A stretch of 64,000 nucleotides of DNA from Spodoptera frugiperda (GCF_023101765.2 NC_064238.1:3284001-3348000); one strand, 5' to 3'; positions 35,601-43,468 are shown, counted from the stretch's first letter. Translations and numbers: made by a program. The notes: generated from the sequence alone by a model not told the origin.

Positions 35601-37713
35601 GTAATGAGGCGCATGTATGTGTGTATGTATTTTTGTACCTAAAACTGTTTACGTGTGTAGATGTGTTTACCTATACTTAAATGTGTGTATTTGTATATGT
35701 TGTACCTATTTGTGTGTACTTTTACTTATTAAGTGTTTGAGTATTGTATGTATTGTGTCATGTATGTGTTCGGTCCTATTCTGTGTGTTTGTCAAAAAGT
35801 GTAAAGATTTTCTTTGTGTGCGTGTATCTGTTGCTATCTCTGTGTGTGTGTGTGTGTGTTCGTGTGTATGTGTGTGTTAAATAAAAGTGAAAAGTATACG
35901 TATGGTGTACAAATCGTCCATTGACGATGGTTGATCCGTCGTTACTTTACCTCCTCGAGACGCTTTTTCTGTAAAAGAAAAAGATATACATTAGTTACAC
36001 AGCAACAAGCTAAACAAATTACTTCAGTTAAAGTGTGTACTGCAATTACTAGCACAATGTAGGCAACAAAAATTCTAAGGAAGAATAACTTCTAAGTTGA
36101 TTGCCGAAAGTATAATTTTACTTTGTCAAAACATTGTGCTAATAACGTAATAAAACATTCAATTACAGTACACTGCTAGCAAAATCCTCCATTTTACTTT
36201 TTTCCAAAGAAGAATTTCCATGTTTTTTCACTGCAGTGTATGGTAATGGAATGAAATCTGGTCTGTTATTTCTGTGCAAATGCAATCAAAGTGTGCAGTT
36301 TGAGTTGAGAGATAGTGCGGGCTCACTAATGAGTATATAAAGCATATAAAACTACTATAGTTTCATTATATAGTCATTATTAATGGCTAGGCTCATAAAT
36401 TATTTTCTTTTATAGTATTTGTAGTTATAACCTCATTGAAAGCTTAAATGTTTTATTTTTTTTTTATAATCTACTAATGTTTTTGTTGCCCTTCTTTGTT
36501 ACAAAAATGTTTCTAACTGGCCAGTGATATTTTTCTGCCATTTTTTCTTTAGAGTAATGTTCGTTTTTTAATTAGAGGAGCAACAAAAGAGTTCCTTTTA
36601 TAAATAGTGTTCTTTTTTTAAAAGAGTAAGCATTTTTGTTTTTTATGCGTAAGCTGGTTACATTTTTTTAGAGTTGAATATATTTTTTTCTTTTATAAAA
36701 TTAAATCTATTGTATTAAAAGTGTTTGTAAAAGCTAAGTGCATAGTATCAAAATAGTGCTTGGAACTAAAAAAACCAAAGTGTATTTGGTGCTGTTTCTA
36801 TTCTAAAACTTGTGCGTTAAAACCTATAAGCTAAGTAAAGAAAGCTAATTGTTACTAATTATTAAAATATTATCGTTTGCATAATTAGTCATATAAAGTC
36901 GACATATTATATTTATTTCATCGACTTACAAAAGTTTGTATAATTTAAGATACCTATATCTGTAACAAATACTGGAAAATAAGAACATAAACAAAGTGAA
37001 ATAATTTGACACATTGACAAGTATTTGAATATGTCATCTGTCATAATTTTTGAAGTTTTCTTTAATCTGTCAAAATTTTGCGATTTTTTTTTATTGAGCC
37101 AATTGAGTTTTTTTGTGTATTGTGTGTAGTGTGTACATATTCATTGATAATGAATATTATAGGAATGTCTGTATGTGTATTGTATATATGTACATGTCAT
37201 TGTGTTGTTAGAAAAGCTCAAACAATTACCTGAGTCTCGAGGAGACATAGTTTTCAATACTATGTGTTGAACGAAGATCCGCATCAGTGTTTGAAGGTCG
37301 CAGAACAATCCCAGGGCACACGGAAAGTAACAATGAAACAGAAGAAAGATACACGAAATATGTTAGATTATAATCCTAAGAAAAATCAACTCAGATATGA
37401 ATTTGTTTTTTGTGTAAAACTAACATAGGTACAAGAAACTTCACCATTTCATGTTCTCATTTAAAAAGAGAAACATCTGCCTATCAATTTTACAATTGAT
37501 TCGAAATTTGAATAATTTTGTGACTGGTTGTGGATGGAAGGTGATTCGACGTTTGAATTTAATATTTTTAAAGTAAAACGAAAGAGTTTGTATTACCTGT
37601 CAACAAAAATTGTGTAAAGAGTTTATAAGTCGTTTGCTGATAAAATGGCAATATTGTTAAAAAAATCGCTTCATTCTGTGTTGAAAGACTTACCTTACTT
37701 CATCATCCGCCAT
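20582..37713 (-). CDS. wupA: Troponin I gene (whole coding span, alternatively spliced)
   Basis: Troponin I is the inhibitory subunit of the thin-filament troponin complex. It binds actin-tropomyosin, troponin C and troponin T and blocks myosin access until calcium arrives. Exons read on the minus strand give the insect TnI order: MADDE, KKRLEE, AKKAKQAEIDRKRAEV, LLLRKKAAEELKKEQERKAA, one of four 34-residue variants, ISDLNSQVNDLRGKF, VKPTLKKVSKYENKF, then KKPDWSKGKPGD. Every junction has AG/GT sites and the phases agree. Constant plus one variable exon gives 213 residues with the usual C-terminus and both small choices settled as KKRLEE in, GGAAGK out, close to the usual insect length of about 200-210. 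A long form through the Pro/Ala exons would be about 372 residues. Gene identity is very secure; the exact isoform set is inferred from splice sites only. Confidence 0.96.
20864..20926 (-). CDS. wupA: Troponin I Pro/Ala-rich tail exon 4
   Basis: A 63-nt exon with ATGTTTCAG before it and GTATGT after it, phase 1 at both ends. It reads A-PAPAPAPAPEAPAAAPPPVE plus one base. If the donor is not used, the frame runs on as GMFTLNICKLF and stops 34 codons later at 20766. A spliced last exon is preferred because a strong acceptor lies 190 nt downstream (exon start 20673). Confidence 0.8.
21211..21291 (-). CDS. wupA: Troponin I Pro/Ala-rich tail exon 3
   Basis: An 81-nt exon with CATTATAG before it and GTACAA after it, phase 1 at both ends. 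It reads G-APAPAPAPAPAADAAAAPAP and ends in APAAEP plus one base. The alternating Ala-Pro run should form a stiff, extended rod, as inferred for Ala-Pro-rich segments of myosin light chain 1 and insect TnH. The intron before it (346 nt) is largely made of a dispersed moth repeat at 21331-21530. Confidence 0.82.
21331..21530 (+). repeat. Dispersed repeat, family E (copy 1), in a TnI intron
   Basis: GATGATGCGGCTTACGATGG, GAAGACACCCAGGCTAAACC and CAGTTCGCACAAGAAAGCCT match copy 2 at 24680-24880. It fills much of the 346-nt intron between Pro/Ala tail exons 2 and 3. Confidence 0.65.
21638..21703 (-). CDS. wupA: Troponin I Pro/Ala-rich tail exon 2
   Basis: A 66-nt exon with GTTACAG before it and GTAAAC after it, phase 1 at both ends. 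It reads G-APAAAPAAPAEGAPAPAPPAE followed by a single G. Because its length is a multiple of three and both ends are in phase 1, it can be skipped or included freely between its neighbours. It continues the PAEGAP theme of the first tail exon and starts the AP-AP dipeptide run of the next. Confidence 0.82.
21785..21885 (+). repeat. Dispersed repeat, family G (copy 1)
   Basis: GTCAAAGTCAAAGCATTTAT, TTAGGCACTTTTGAAACGTC and GAATTGTCCGTCAGTGAAGC; the same order recurs at 53207-53310. It lies in the intron between Pro/Ala tail exons 1 and 2. Confidence 0.55.
22485..22643 (+). repeat. SINE-like repeat, family A (copy 5), in a TnI intron
   Basis: A T-run of about 20 bases, then GAAAATCATCCAATGACTTC through GAGCCGGAGCCCCGGTAACC. 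It lies in the intron directly 3' of Pro/Ala tail exon 1, about 65 nt from that exon's donor, in antisense to the gene. Confidence 0.65.
22709..22910 (-). CDS. wupA: Troponin I Pro/Ala-rich tail exon 1
   Basis: A 202-nt exon with GATTGCAG before it and GTAATT after it. It is in phase 0 at its start and leaves one base at its end. It encodes 67 residues opening EGEAGAAPAEGAPAEGAPPA and continuing as tandem PPAEGA/APAEGA/AAPPAEGA units. The DNA is about 70% GC in an AT-rich region, with near-exact tandem repeats of the unit encoding PPAEGA. The other five frames give no protein-like reading. Joined to KPGDQK of the exon ending at 27889, it starts a Pro/Ala tail like that of Lethocerus TnH, a flight-muscle TnI form known to carry a C-terminal Pro/Ala extension. 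Assignment to TnI, rather than to a separate gene, rests on strand, order and phase across a 5-kb intron. Confidence 0.82.
24463..24631. mobile_element. MITE with AACTAAAATCACGATTTA ends (copy 2)
   Basis: AACTAAAATCACGATTTA and TAAACCGTGATTTTTAGTT are inverted ends. The interior AACAGAGGGAGTCTTCCTCA and GACGCAGCGACGTGGTAAA matches copy 1 at 10918-11051. It lies in the long TnI intron. Confidence 0.65.
24661..24880 (+). repeat. Dispersed repeat, family E (copy 2)
   Basis: A T-run, then GACGTTTGGCCGCTATCTCG, GATGATGCGGCCTACGGTGG and CAGTTCGCACAAGGAAGCTT. It leaves an open frame (VSDDAAYGGARLPISNLFTR) that is a by-product of the repeat. It lies in the long TnI intron before the Pro/Ala exons. 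Confidence 0.7.
26230..26351. mobile_element. MITE with CCCTTAGTACGAGTTTGC ends (copy 2)
   Basis: CCCTTAGTACGAGTTTGCTT at the left and AGCAAACTCATACTAAGGG at the right, with GCTCTGATTGGCCGG inside. The right arm has lost part of its sequence compared with copy 1. It lies in the long TnI intron. Confidence 0.7.
27593..27598 (-). terminator. Poly(A) signal for the classical TnI end
   Basis: AATAAA on the minus strand, about 265 nt after the TGA of the classical terminal exon. More AT-rich hexamer variants follow within 40 nt, so the exact signal is not certain. Confidence 0.4.
27862..27930 (-). CDS. wupA: Troponin I classical terminal exon, with internal splice donor
   Basis: After the acceptor GTCCACAG the frame reads KKPDWSKGKPGDQKVKEEEV, then E-A and TGA. 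This is the standard insect TnI C-terminus. The codon pair QK is followed by GTAAAAGAG, so bases 27888-27887 are a usable in-frame GT donor, with the exon end at 27889. Using it drops VKEEEVEA and leaves KPGDQK in phase 0. That is exactly what the first Pro/Ala exon needs. The exon therefore serves either as the last exon (about 213 residues) or as an internal exon of the long form. AATAAA lies at 27593-27598 for the first choice. Confidence 0.95.
   Translation of the reverse strand, partial: KKPDWSKGKPGDQKVKEEEVEA
28832..28849 (-). CDS. wupA: Troponin I microexon GGAAGK
   Basis: An 18-nt exon flanked by TTTCACAG and GTAAAT. It reads G-G-A-A-G-K in phase 0 between ...EEEDKE and KKPDWSKGKPGD. 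It is GC-rich (ggtggcgctgcaggcaag) within an AT-rich intron, and its Gly/Ala composition resembles the Pro/Ala tail exons. The joined sequence would read DKEGGAAGKKKPDW, lengthening the linker between the second actin-binding part and the C-terminal end. The call rests on perfect splice sites, phase and composition. Confidence 0.65.
29538..29543 (-). terminator. Poly(A) signal for the short alternative TnI end
   Basis: AATAAA on the minus strand, about 100 nt past the TAG of the short terminal exon. The position is right for a short 3' UTR. In such AT-rich DNA the hexamer alone is weak evidence. Confidence 0.4.
29640..29684 (-). CDS. wupA: Troponin I alternative terminal exon (AKKAEKADWAIGKK)
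   Basis: After the acceptor TTCTACAG the frame reads AKKAEKADWAIGKK and stops with TAG. It joins the inhibitory exon in phase 0, giving EEEDKE-AKKAEKADWAIGKK. The ADW motif mirrors PDW in the other terminal exon, so the two look like diverged alternatives for the same C-terminal end. An AATAAA lies about 100 nt after the stop at 29538-29543. Use of this end would give a TnI of about 205 residues lacking the acidic EEEVEA tail. Short, but splice site, phase, motif and poly(A) signal agree. Confidence 0.78.
   Translation of the reverse strand, partial: AKKAEKADWAIGKK
29800..30060 (+). pseudogene. Possible remnant of an unrelated coding sequence in a TnI intron
   Basis: On the plus strand one frame reads EATQNNEVNELNKIEIENYV and on through a Lys/Glu-rich stretch to a stop at about 29947. 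It then continues RERLISFYHRNFEEDAILKI to a second stop near 30037. Protein-like composition on both sides of a stop suggests a decayed coding insert, perhaps a transposon piece. It lies back-to-back with the open frame on the other strand. No family is recognised. Confidence 0.2.
30058..30339 (-). other. Open frame running on past the TnI inhibitory exon
   Basis: After the GTAATT donor the TnI frame stays open for 93 codons, beginning VINNTHIYVLLEDNLGNLDG and ending NDLIIDTYK, then TGA. In DNA this AT-rich, 93 codons without a stop are unlikely by chance (roughly one in two thousand from base composition). It has an acidic, protein-like make-up. It could be a retained-intron isoform or a remnant of inserted coding DNA. 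I do not recognise it. Confidence 0.3.
30340..30481 (-). CDS. wupA: Troponin I constant exon, inhibitory and switch region
   Basis: A 142-nt exon with TTACTCCAG before it and GTAATT after it. It starts VKPTLKKVSKYENKFAKLQK and ends KKKEFTLEEEDKE. The basic VKPTLKKVSKYENKF stretch corresponds to the inhibitory and switch peptides, which move between actin and the N-lobe of troponin C. The following NFRNQLKVVKKKEF is the second actin-binding stretch. It ends at a codon boundary, so the three downstream choices (29640-29684, 28832-28849 and 27862-27930) can all join in frame. The reading frame also stays open for 93 codons past the donor; see findings. Confidence 0.96.
31027..31070 (-). CDS. wupA: Troponin I short constant exon (start of inhibitory region)
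   Basis: A 44-nt exon with TTTTAACAG before it and GTGAGT after it. It encodes ISDLNSQVNDLRGK plus two bases of the Phe codon, completed by the next exon as F. All four variable exons end at a codon boundary with Glu, so they join it in phase 0. LRGKF is the start of the TnI inhibitory region, the part that binds actin in the off state. Its short length with full conservation is typical of the insect gene. Confidence 0.95.
31845..33290. promoter_or_regulatory. GC-rich island in the TnI intron
   Basis: Between the last mutually exclusive exon and the next constant exon the sequence becomes markedly GC-rich in two blocks (about 32310-32400 and 33040-33270). The surrounding intron is AT-rich. 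CGGTGCAAAATCGATC at 32197-32212 recurs exactly inverted at 33182-33197. Open frames here are short and unlike known proteins. An enhancer, an internal promoter or a non-coding RNA would fit; nothing in the sequence decides. Confidence 0.3.
33449..33549 (-). CDS. wupA: Troponin I mutually exclusive exon, copy 4 of 4 (3' most)
   Basis: A 101-nt exon with GCTATAG-type acceptor and GTATTG donor. It encodes AMLKRIIQEYYDRMYVCEGQ, then KWDLEHEVRKRDYE. From memory of the family, the YY.RMY.CEGQKWDLE.EVRK.D.E pattern is that of one Drosophila variant used in adult flight and jump muscles. That link is recollection, not a search. The donor GTATTG is not a strong consensus, again suggesting regulated use. 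The next exon lies about 2.4 kb downstream across a GC-rich intronic island. Confidence 0.93.
33746..33846 (-). CDS. wupA: Troponin I mutually exclusive exon, copy 3 of 4
   Basis: A 101-nt exon with TTTCTTTAG before it and GTAAAC after it. It encodes AELQTICQMYWHRIYNLEGD and ends in EIRKME. It is the only copy with a Met-Tyr-Trp-His core. Its LEGDKY segment resembles the CEGQKW segment of copy 4, so copies 3 and 4 may be a more recent duplicate pair or share a functional class. The intron separating it from copy 4 is only 199 nt. Confidence 0.92.
34313..34413 (-). CDS. wupA: Troponin I mutually exclusive exon, copy 2 of 4
   Basis: A 101-nt exon with GTTGTAG before it. The donor is GTCTGA, weaker than those of its neighbours, which may make this copy more dependent on splicing factors. 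With the upstream G it encodes AALTSIITGYHQRIIKLEEE and continues to end in RRALE. It aligns gap-free with the other copies. The segment KLEEEKYDHEME is the most acidic version of the central helix. The introns on its two sides are 422 and 466 nt. Which muscle uses it cannot be told from sequence. Confidence 0.9.
34836..34936 (-). CDS. wupA: Troponin I mutually exclusive exon, copy 1 of 4 (5' most)
   Basis: A 101-nt exon with ATTATAG before it and GTAGAG after it. With the upstream G it encodes 34 residues beginning DALVRVCKEYHTRIGQLEDE and ending in KRKDME. It aligns without gaps to the three neighbouring copies; the shared frame is L..I/V......R.......KYDLE......E. This segment forms part of the TnI helix that coils with troponin T, so swapping copies should tune the TnI-TnT contact. 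Including two copies together would add 202 nt and break the frame, which supports strict mutual exclusion. Confidence 0.93.
35152..35275 (-). CDS. wupA: Troponin I constant exon before the variable exon
   Basis: A 124-nt exon, 41 codons plus the first base of a split codon. It starts LLLRKKAAEELKKEQERKAA and ends CGKPKNVEDANE, followed by GTAAAT. The RRRIIEERCGKP segment closes the first long helix of TnI and leads into the region that pairs with troponin T. The exon leaves a single G (phase 1) that must be completed by the first two bases of one of the four variable exons. All four start with CG, CA or AT and so give Ala, Ala, Ala or Asp. This shared phase is what makes the four exons interchangeable. 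Confidence 0.96.
35358..35486 (-). CDS. wupA: Troponin I constant exon, N-terminal helix
   Basis: A 129-nt exon (43 codons, phase 0 at both ends) with CTCCAG before it and GTAAG after it. It starts AKKAKQAEIDRKRAEVRKRM and ends GFMTPERKKKLR, nearly identical in my recollection to other insect TnIs. In the troponin core this part forms the first TnI helix, which lies against the C-terminal lobe of troponin C. It is extremely Lys/Arg/Glu-rich, as expected for the long charged helix. Only an 82-nt intron separates it from the next exon, one of the shortest introns in the gene. No oddities seen. Confidence 0.96.
35600..35880. repeat. TG-rich intronic stretch
   Basis: An imperfect TGTGTG/TATGTG stretch with a pure run at about 35840-35858, in the intron between KKRLEE and the next TnI exon. 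It makes a Cys/Val-rich false reading on the plus strand. Confidence 0.75.
35951..35968 (-). CDS. wupA: Troponin I microexon KKRLEE
   Basis: This 18-nt exon has TTTTACAG before it and GTAAAG after it. It reads K-K-R-L-E-E in phase 0 between MADDE and AKKAKQ. The joined N-terminus, MADDEKKRLEEAKKAKQAE, fits the charged N-terminal segment of insect TnI. It sits where Drosophila wupA has its Pro/Ala-rich N-terminal exon 3. No GC-rich Pro/Ala exon is visible in the 1.7 kb intron between 35969 and 37698, so this moth seems to have only the short version at this position. Six codons cannot prove an exon alone; the splice sites and family fit carry the call. Confidence 0.8.
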
Positions 37714-37740
37714 TGTGATTGTTTTGTTGGTCTAGGAGTC
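37699..37740 (-). CDS. wupA: Troponin I first coding exon (MADDE)
   Basis: The exon follows a good 3' splice site (pyrimidine-rich tract ending TTTTCAG, exon from 37740). It has a 27-nt leader with CACA just before the ATG at 37713-37711, then codes MADDE and ends at GTAAGG. MADDE is the standard insect TnI N-terminus. The donor is in phase 0, which fits both the 18-nt microexon and the following constant exon, so KKRLEE can be included or skipped without a frame change. A second GTAAGT five bases further in would add Val-Arg but does not leave the right phase. The intron before it is about 1.5 kb and the one after it about 1.7 kb. Confidence 0.92.
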
Positions 37741-39230
37741 CTGAAAAGAAAAGATATTCTTCATAAACATTTTGAAAGCAGGACTAAATCAATTTGTCAT
37801 CAATAGCTAACTAGTCTGTGCTATTAAAAGAAAATATTAATGAAATCTCTATCATACTTTTCAACAAGGACAAAATCTGTAAGTAATTAACTATCTAATG
37901 ATGTTGGCAAAGGACTAGCAAATTAACAGTTAAGTAATTAGTTAGATATGTTATCTTTGGCATTTAGTGCAAATACCTAGTACACCAAGGTACAATATAA
38001 CATTAATCTGTCGCCAGTACAACAAAATACTTAGTAAATGATAATAAATAAAACGTATTTGGCCATAGTCGTGAGAAACAAGATCGTTATTTGAAACTAT
38101 TTGGGCTGCAGCCAAGACGTCGACGTGTAAATACCGACATTTGATACTTGAAATCCGGCTTCCCACCAAAGATTTTCCTATTTTCACTACACTATATTGA
38201 AACGACAATTTATTGCATTTCCCAAGCATTCATATTGTTTAAACGCATACTAGATATATTTAATTGCTCATCGCCTTACTTAGTTCAAGTTCGCTTCCGA
38301 AAAAATCTAAAAAAAACCTAAAATTAGATCATGAAAATGGTTACGATGAAGATCGTAAAAGAATCTGTGTAATAACTGTTGCCAACGTAATGAAAATTCC
38401 ACAATTAGGTTCGGGCGTGCTCGTGTGTAGTCGGCTAAGTTCGGGCCGAGCGCGGGCGACTGAAATAGGTTGGCTCGCATACACCGCATCCTAATTTGGT
38501 TGCGCGAACGCTCAGCTTTGCTTACTCGGGTTTCGGCCGTTATGCAAAACAGACTGGTGTTTGTGACGTTGCAAGTAAACTGATATTCTTTGATCTCGTA
38601 TAATAAACAATAATTACTTTATCTTTAAAAAAAAACTATTTGTAACCGAAAGTAATCTGGACGTTTGCAATAAAATTAATTTTTATATCAAAGTTTTCTT
38701 TCAATCATGAATAAGATTTTGTTTTGATTATCAATTAAGAAAACAATATAAGTGGGCAGGGTATATAATTTATGATTTAAATGTTAACGATCATACAAAT
38801 GTGTCATGTCAGACTATTTGTTTTAGTATGCAACGGACATCCTATCAGCAAGGCAACGTGACCCAGGAAATGAAAATACAACTGTCCACCGATAGGGGTG
38901 CACGCTGCACTCATTACTCAGATCAATGTCTATGTCAAGCACGATCGACAGACGATGACGACACTTAACATCCTTATCGCTGACGTCATAACAGAACTTA
39001 GAACATTCGATATCAAATATTACGGACGGTCACTTATGAGGGCAACATATTGATACACGGAAATCTTGTCGGTCCACACACTCGATCTCGGGAACGATGC
39101 ATCACGCTGCAGTGTTCCGATTTACCACGACGTTGATATATCACTTCACTGACCGTTAAATGCACTTCATTAATCTTCCGTCAGATTATCGTTTTGTTAG
39201 TAAAATATTTAAACTTTCACTAAAACTCAC

Positions 39231-39296
39231 CTAAGGCAAAGAAAAAGAGGATGGCCCTATAGATGGTTCAGCCAACACGAGCCACAGCTGCTGACT
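39231..39296 (-). other. wupA: Probable non-coding first exon of troponin I
   Basis: A strong 5' splice site, TTAG followed by GTGAGT, lies with its exon end at 39231. The first coding exon has its own 3' splice site 17 nt beyond the 27-nt leader before its ATG, so an upstream leader exon is needed. About 65 bases upstream of the donor is CCAGTCAGC, which holds the arthropod initiator core CAGT with the A near 39296. Just upstream (39300-39420) the DNA is very GC-rich, unlike its surroundings. Drosophila wupA also starts with a short non-coding exon. No clear TATA box or downstream promoter element was seen, so the 5' boundary is a guess. Confidence 0.4.
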
Positions 39297-40974
39297 GGTG
39301 CGAGGCGGGCGGCAAGGTGCGGCGGGCAGCGCGTAGGCGCACCACCCCGTCCCCCGCGCCCCGCCGCCCCGAGCTCCTGCAAACTCTGCGCCCGCTCACC
39401 AGCGCACGCCTTCAGTCCAGACATTTTTAGAGCAGTGTCGTTTTGACACCAACACCGAAATAACATCAGATGTAAGCTCCAGTTTGAACTACTCGGATGC
39501 CTCGTAAATATCTGACCGACTGATGCCATGTGCGTTTTCTCGAACTATTTTCACCGACATTGTAATATTAAAATTATGATTAAAACAACCTGTCCCACGA
39601 CCTTTTTCGTACATTGAATTTATTCTATAAAAAGAACAAAAGATAATCGAAAGAGCGGCTACACGCTTGCTATACTGTTTTCCGATAAAGTCATAAAGTA
39701 AAGAATTGAAAGCTCTATTCTACGTTACATAAAGTGACTTTAATTTTATTTTGTGCTCCACATACGGCGCGGTAGAATGTCTCGTTCCATTTAAAGTGTC
39801 CACAGCAGTTATTTCATTGATAACTTGGAATTGTTCATCGACGAACGCAATTAAACAAACAATAAATATAATGGACACGTAAATGTGAGCAAGTAAATGA
39901 TATCAATTTAGATAATTTTCTCAATTATATGTTAGTTGGAACTAGTAAGATTTTGATCCCATCCAACTAGGTAAGTAGGTGAAATTCCAACGTCCAGTGT
40001 GCATGCGAATGAACCGTAAGAGTATCATATACCTAGAATAATATCGCAAAAACCAGGAAGACAAACGTAATTAATATGTTAATCACGTTTGTTTTGAATT
40101 AATTATAGATTCGTTGATAATTATCTGTTTGTCATCTGAGTCGATAAGACTTTGGCACTTCTTGGGTGCACGTGGCGCCAATAATCAATCGACAATTGTC
40201 AATTCATCGCACAAAACATTGTATTTCCTTACTAAAAGGGTCTTTAACATCATCTTAAGCAACCGCTGTGTCTGTATTAGAAAGTATACCACAATTGCCA
40301 TGTGTTGGCAAGTGCAAAAAAAATCATTATATTATAGTTCCCATACATATCACATTTTTTGAGCATTTGAACATTACAATGTTATTATCTTCATTATAAA
40401 AATCCCATATAAGAAAACAAATATTAAATCTAAGACAAAATGCTTCACACAGATCGATACTCATACTACAATCAAAAACAAATCCACTCTTTTGAACGCA
40501 TTTTTTAATTTCGAAATTGACTAGATACATGCTGTTTATTTTCTTTTTTTCTAGAAATTGCAAATGTTCAGAGGTGCTAATAGGCCCTTAGTTTCACTAC
40601 GTAATAAAGATTCATATAACGCTATCCTAGTAAAGTTTATAGTCCAACGAACAACGTACCAATTAAAACTAGACTGAATTTTACACTGTAGCCTGGATTG
40701 GAAAGTGTTCAGTTAGCTGCCCCTAACAAACTCGACACTGCTGCTGTAATTATTGAAGTTTAGGAGGAAACTTTGAATGCTCATCATTTAGGGATTGATT
40801 TTCAAAGATTGTATTTTACGTAGTCATATAATAGTATGTATGACTTTCGTCAACTAAACCACATTTCGTATAAAATATAATACATAAATACTGACAAAAA
40901 TAATATTATATAGTTCTACTAAATTAATAATTATATGGTTTAAGTCTTTCCAATATCGATTTTTTACCTTGAGC

Positions 40975-41110
40975 TGCAAACCACCTAGCGTGTTTACACG
41001 GGGCTCCGGCTTTATCCCATTTGTGTTATAAGTAGGAACGGGGTGGTTTATAGTCAGTATACTGAGTCAATGACAAACTCCCTCTCGTCATTGGATTTTC
41101 AATACGAAGA
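40975..41110 (-). repeat. SINE-like repeat, family A (copy 6)
   Basis: Inverted partial copy with GGGCTCCGGC and GGAACGGGGTGGTTTATAGT blocks. The tail is degraded. Confidence 0.5.
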
Positions 41111-42439
41111 AGAAAGTTCATAAGTACATATTTGAATGAAGTCCAGACACGTTCAGATCTCATATTAAATTATCATTAATATTGACCTAAAATTAAAAAT
41201 AGAAAGAACAACGAAGGAATGAGGTCGTTAACTACGTTTCTATTCCTTTGCATAAGTAAAACAATAATTACAATAAGAGTTGATTGTGAATTAAATTCAA
41301 AACTTTTACAACTAGATGAATATTAGCATGCACAATTTGTAATAAAAAAAAAATACCAAAGATTTTAAATTATTACTTATTATGGATACAGATGAAGAAT
41401 TTTTTTTTTTCTCGTTTAATTAGGGTTTTTCAACTTTCATGTAACATCTAAAGCCTACCTAGTACTCGTATACGCAATTATTATTGTCTTAAGAACACAA
41501 CACACATTTACCATAGGGAAGAGCTAAAGAACATATGTATAAAAATAAATAACAAATAGAAAACGCCAAGAGACGTTGTCGCAGTGGTAAACACAGACAT
41601 ATACTAATATAAAATGTACATGCAATGTTCTGTCCGTACATCCGATATTGGTTCGCTGGCGTAAACAACTATTGTCATCAATGTATATAGCTCTCAATAC
41701 ATATGAACATGACGTCAGAAGTAGTTATTAGTTAGTAAAAACAGAATCGGTTTTCCATAAAAATAAATGTAGTAGGAAAACTTCCTCGTTGTCGTTTCGG
41801 TGAAATGTGACTGTCGAATGAGATTTCGTTTTTAATTTTCTTTTTGAAATGTAGTATACACAGTCCGGAATTGCATGTGATGAATATGAGTATAGACTCA
41901 AAGGCAATGGGGTAGTGCAAAACCGTATATCTGACAAATGTAGTAAATTGTTTGATTATGCGAGGAATTAAAAACTAAAAATTGACTACAATTTGTGAGC
42001 GAATTTTCTCTGTGCCTGGTTACGCGGCTTTGCGCTATCTCCAACGGGCTTGGGTTTTACCTAATGTTCTATCTAGCATAAACAATGTTCACCGCAATAT
42101 TTTTAGGAGTACTGGATTCTAAATTATGAGGACAAAAAATTACTAACCACCGTACTCAAACTCATTTAATGGTCACTTAACGTTTCTAAGGAATAGTTTA
42201 AGTAAGTATATAAGGTGTGGTTGTATTGCTTACTTATGAATCAGCGGGGCTGGCATGTTCATAGAATAAAAGCCCCTTAAATAAAAGATAAAAAAATAAA
42301 AAATAGTTTAAGTAATCACTAAATATTTCTGAGTACGGCAGTTAGTCTGTAAACGCTGATAGCTATTCATGACCTCTACACGAAGAACAAAATCTGCTCG
42401 ATTTCTAGAACCCATTCTAACATTGACCTCAAATAGAAT

Positions 42440-42570
42440 TGGCCACATCACTTTGAAGATCTATTTGTACCACCCACTCGCACGAAGCGTTTCGCTTCAA
42501 GCTTCCTTGTCATCACTTACCACCAGGTGAGATAGCGGCCAAACGTCGACCCATCAAATATTAAAAAAAA
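42440..42570 (-). repeat. Dispersed repeat, family E (copy 3)
   Basis: Inverted head: GTCATCACTTACCACCAGGT then GAGATAGCGGCCAAACGTCG. Confidence 0.6.
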
Positions 42571-42714
42571 TATATTAGAAGATCTAAACTACATGAATGG
42601 TTTACTGAACAGATAGTAATTGACTTAACATAGTATTATAGAGTATGATTTGGTTACAGTCAGTGATCTTTCAAAATTCTTTACTTCAATCTGGCACTGA
42701 ATGCAATAAATCTG

Positions 42715-42905
42715 TATGTACAAAGCTCTTCCGTTACTGACTGATTGACTGACTGACAGACAGACAACGCATAGCCAAGACTCCTGGGTCTAGGAGGCTG
42801 AAGCATGTATGTTCCTTAAGGACGGTAGCACAGGGGGAACAGGAAAAAACGGGAATCATCAATTTATGCGTACGAAGTTGCTGGCAGAAGCGAGTTTTTT
42901 ATAAT
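42715..42905 (+). repeat. Dispersed repeat with GACTGACTGA/CAGACAGACA run
   Basis: GACTGATTGACTGACTGACA, then CAGACAACGCATAGCCAAGA and a CGTACGAAGTTGCTGGCAGA end. The pattern is that of a moth LINE or Helitron 3' end, by memory. Family not identified. Confidence 0.4.
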
Positions 42906-43339
42906 AGTTATTATTATAGACTACACACAACTCAACGAATGATTATTGAAATAAAAACTCTATGTAAAAACATTATAAGAAACATTTTCCTCTTTCCCAG
43001 GGTCAAAGTAGAAAAATTCAATGCACATTAACGTTGTTATCGAAACAACACAGCCAGACCAGTGAGTTGAATGAGATAACAATATATCATTTTACGTTTA
43101 ATGTTACAGGAAAGAGTAAAAATACAATATCACACCATTTATTCGCCTTCGTAGCTGCAGTGTACATATTAGATATATATAACCTACATATGTATAGATT
43201 TTTTTAACGTTAATAATGTTGCGTTTGGTCACCAACCCCTTTACTGCCAGAACAGTACAGTTTTGTAATGAGTCCCTGGTAGCTAAAAGAGATGATGCCT
43301 ACTAGTCTCCTTTGTACCACGTAAAGTTAAAACTTTAAT

Positions 43340-43468
43340 AAGCGGGCTTACCGTCTCCGGCTCGAAAAGCAGGAGTAGGAACGGGGTGGTTTTATAGTCT
43401 GTAAGAGCTTGACACTCCCTCTCGCCTCGCCCAAGAAGGCATAGGATGATTTCCCCACCTCAAAAAAA
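43340..43468 (-). repeat. SINE-like repeat, family A (copy 7)
   Basis: Inverted copy reading GCGGGCTTACCGTCTCCGGC, AGCAGGAGTAGGAACGGGGT and ending ATAGGATGATTTCCCCACCTC-like text (shortened here). Confidence 0.6.

Noticed and set aside
36598..36607. MEF2-type sites TTATAAATAG (36598) and CTATTTATAG (43607) near troponin I
   Set aside because: Both match the YTAWWWWTAR consensus and would make sense for a muscle gene. In DNA this AT-rich such matches are expected every few kb, so they carry little weight.
37205..37330. Possible extra exon in the intron after MADDE (CACATAG before 30 nt ending CTCAG, then GTAATT)
   Set aside because: In the phase left by MADDE it reads a Tyr codon and then a stop. 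It could only be an alternative leader exon, for which there is no further evidence.
38390..38560. GC-rich patch in TnI intron 1 as a second promoter
   Set aside because: No initiator with a matching downstream donor could be fixed by eye; composition alone is not enough.
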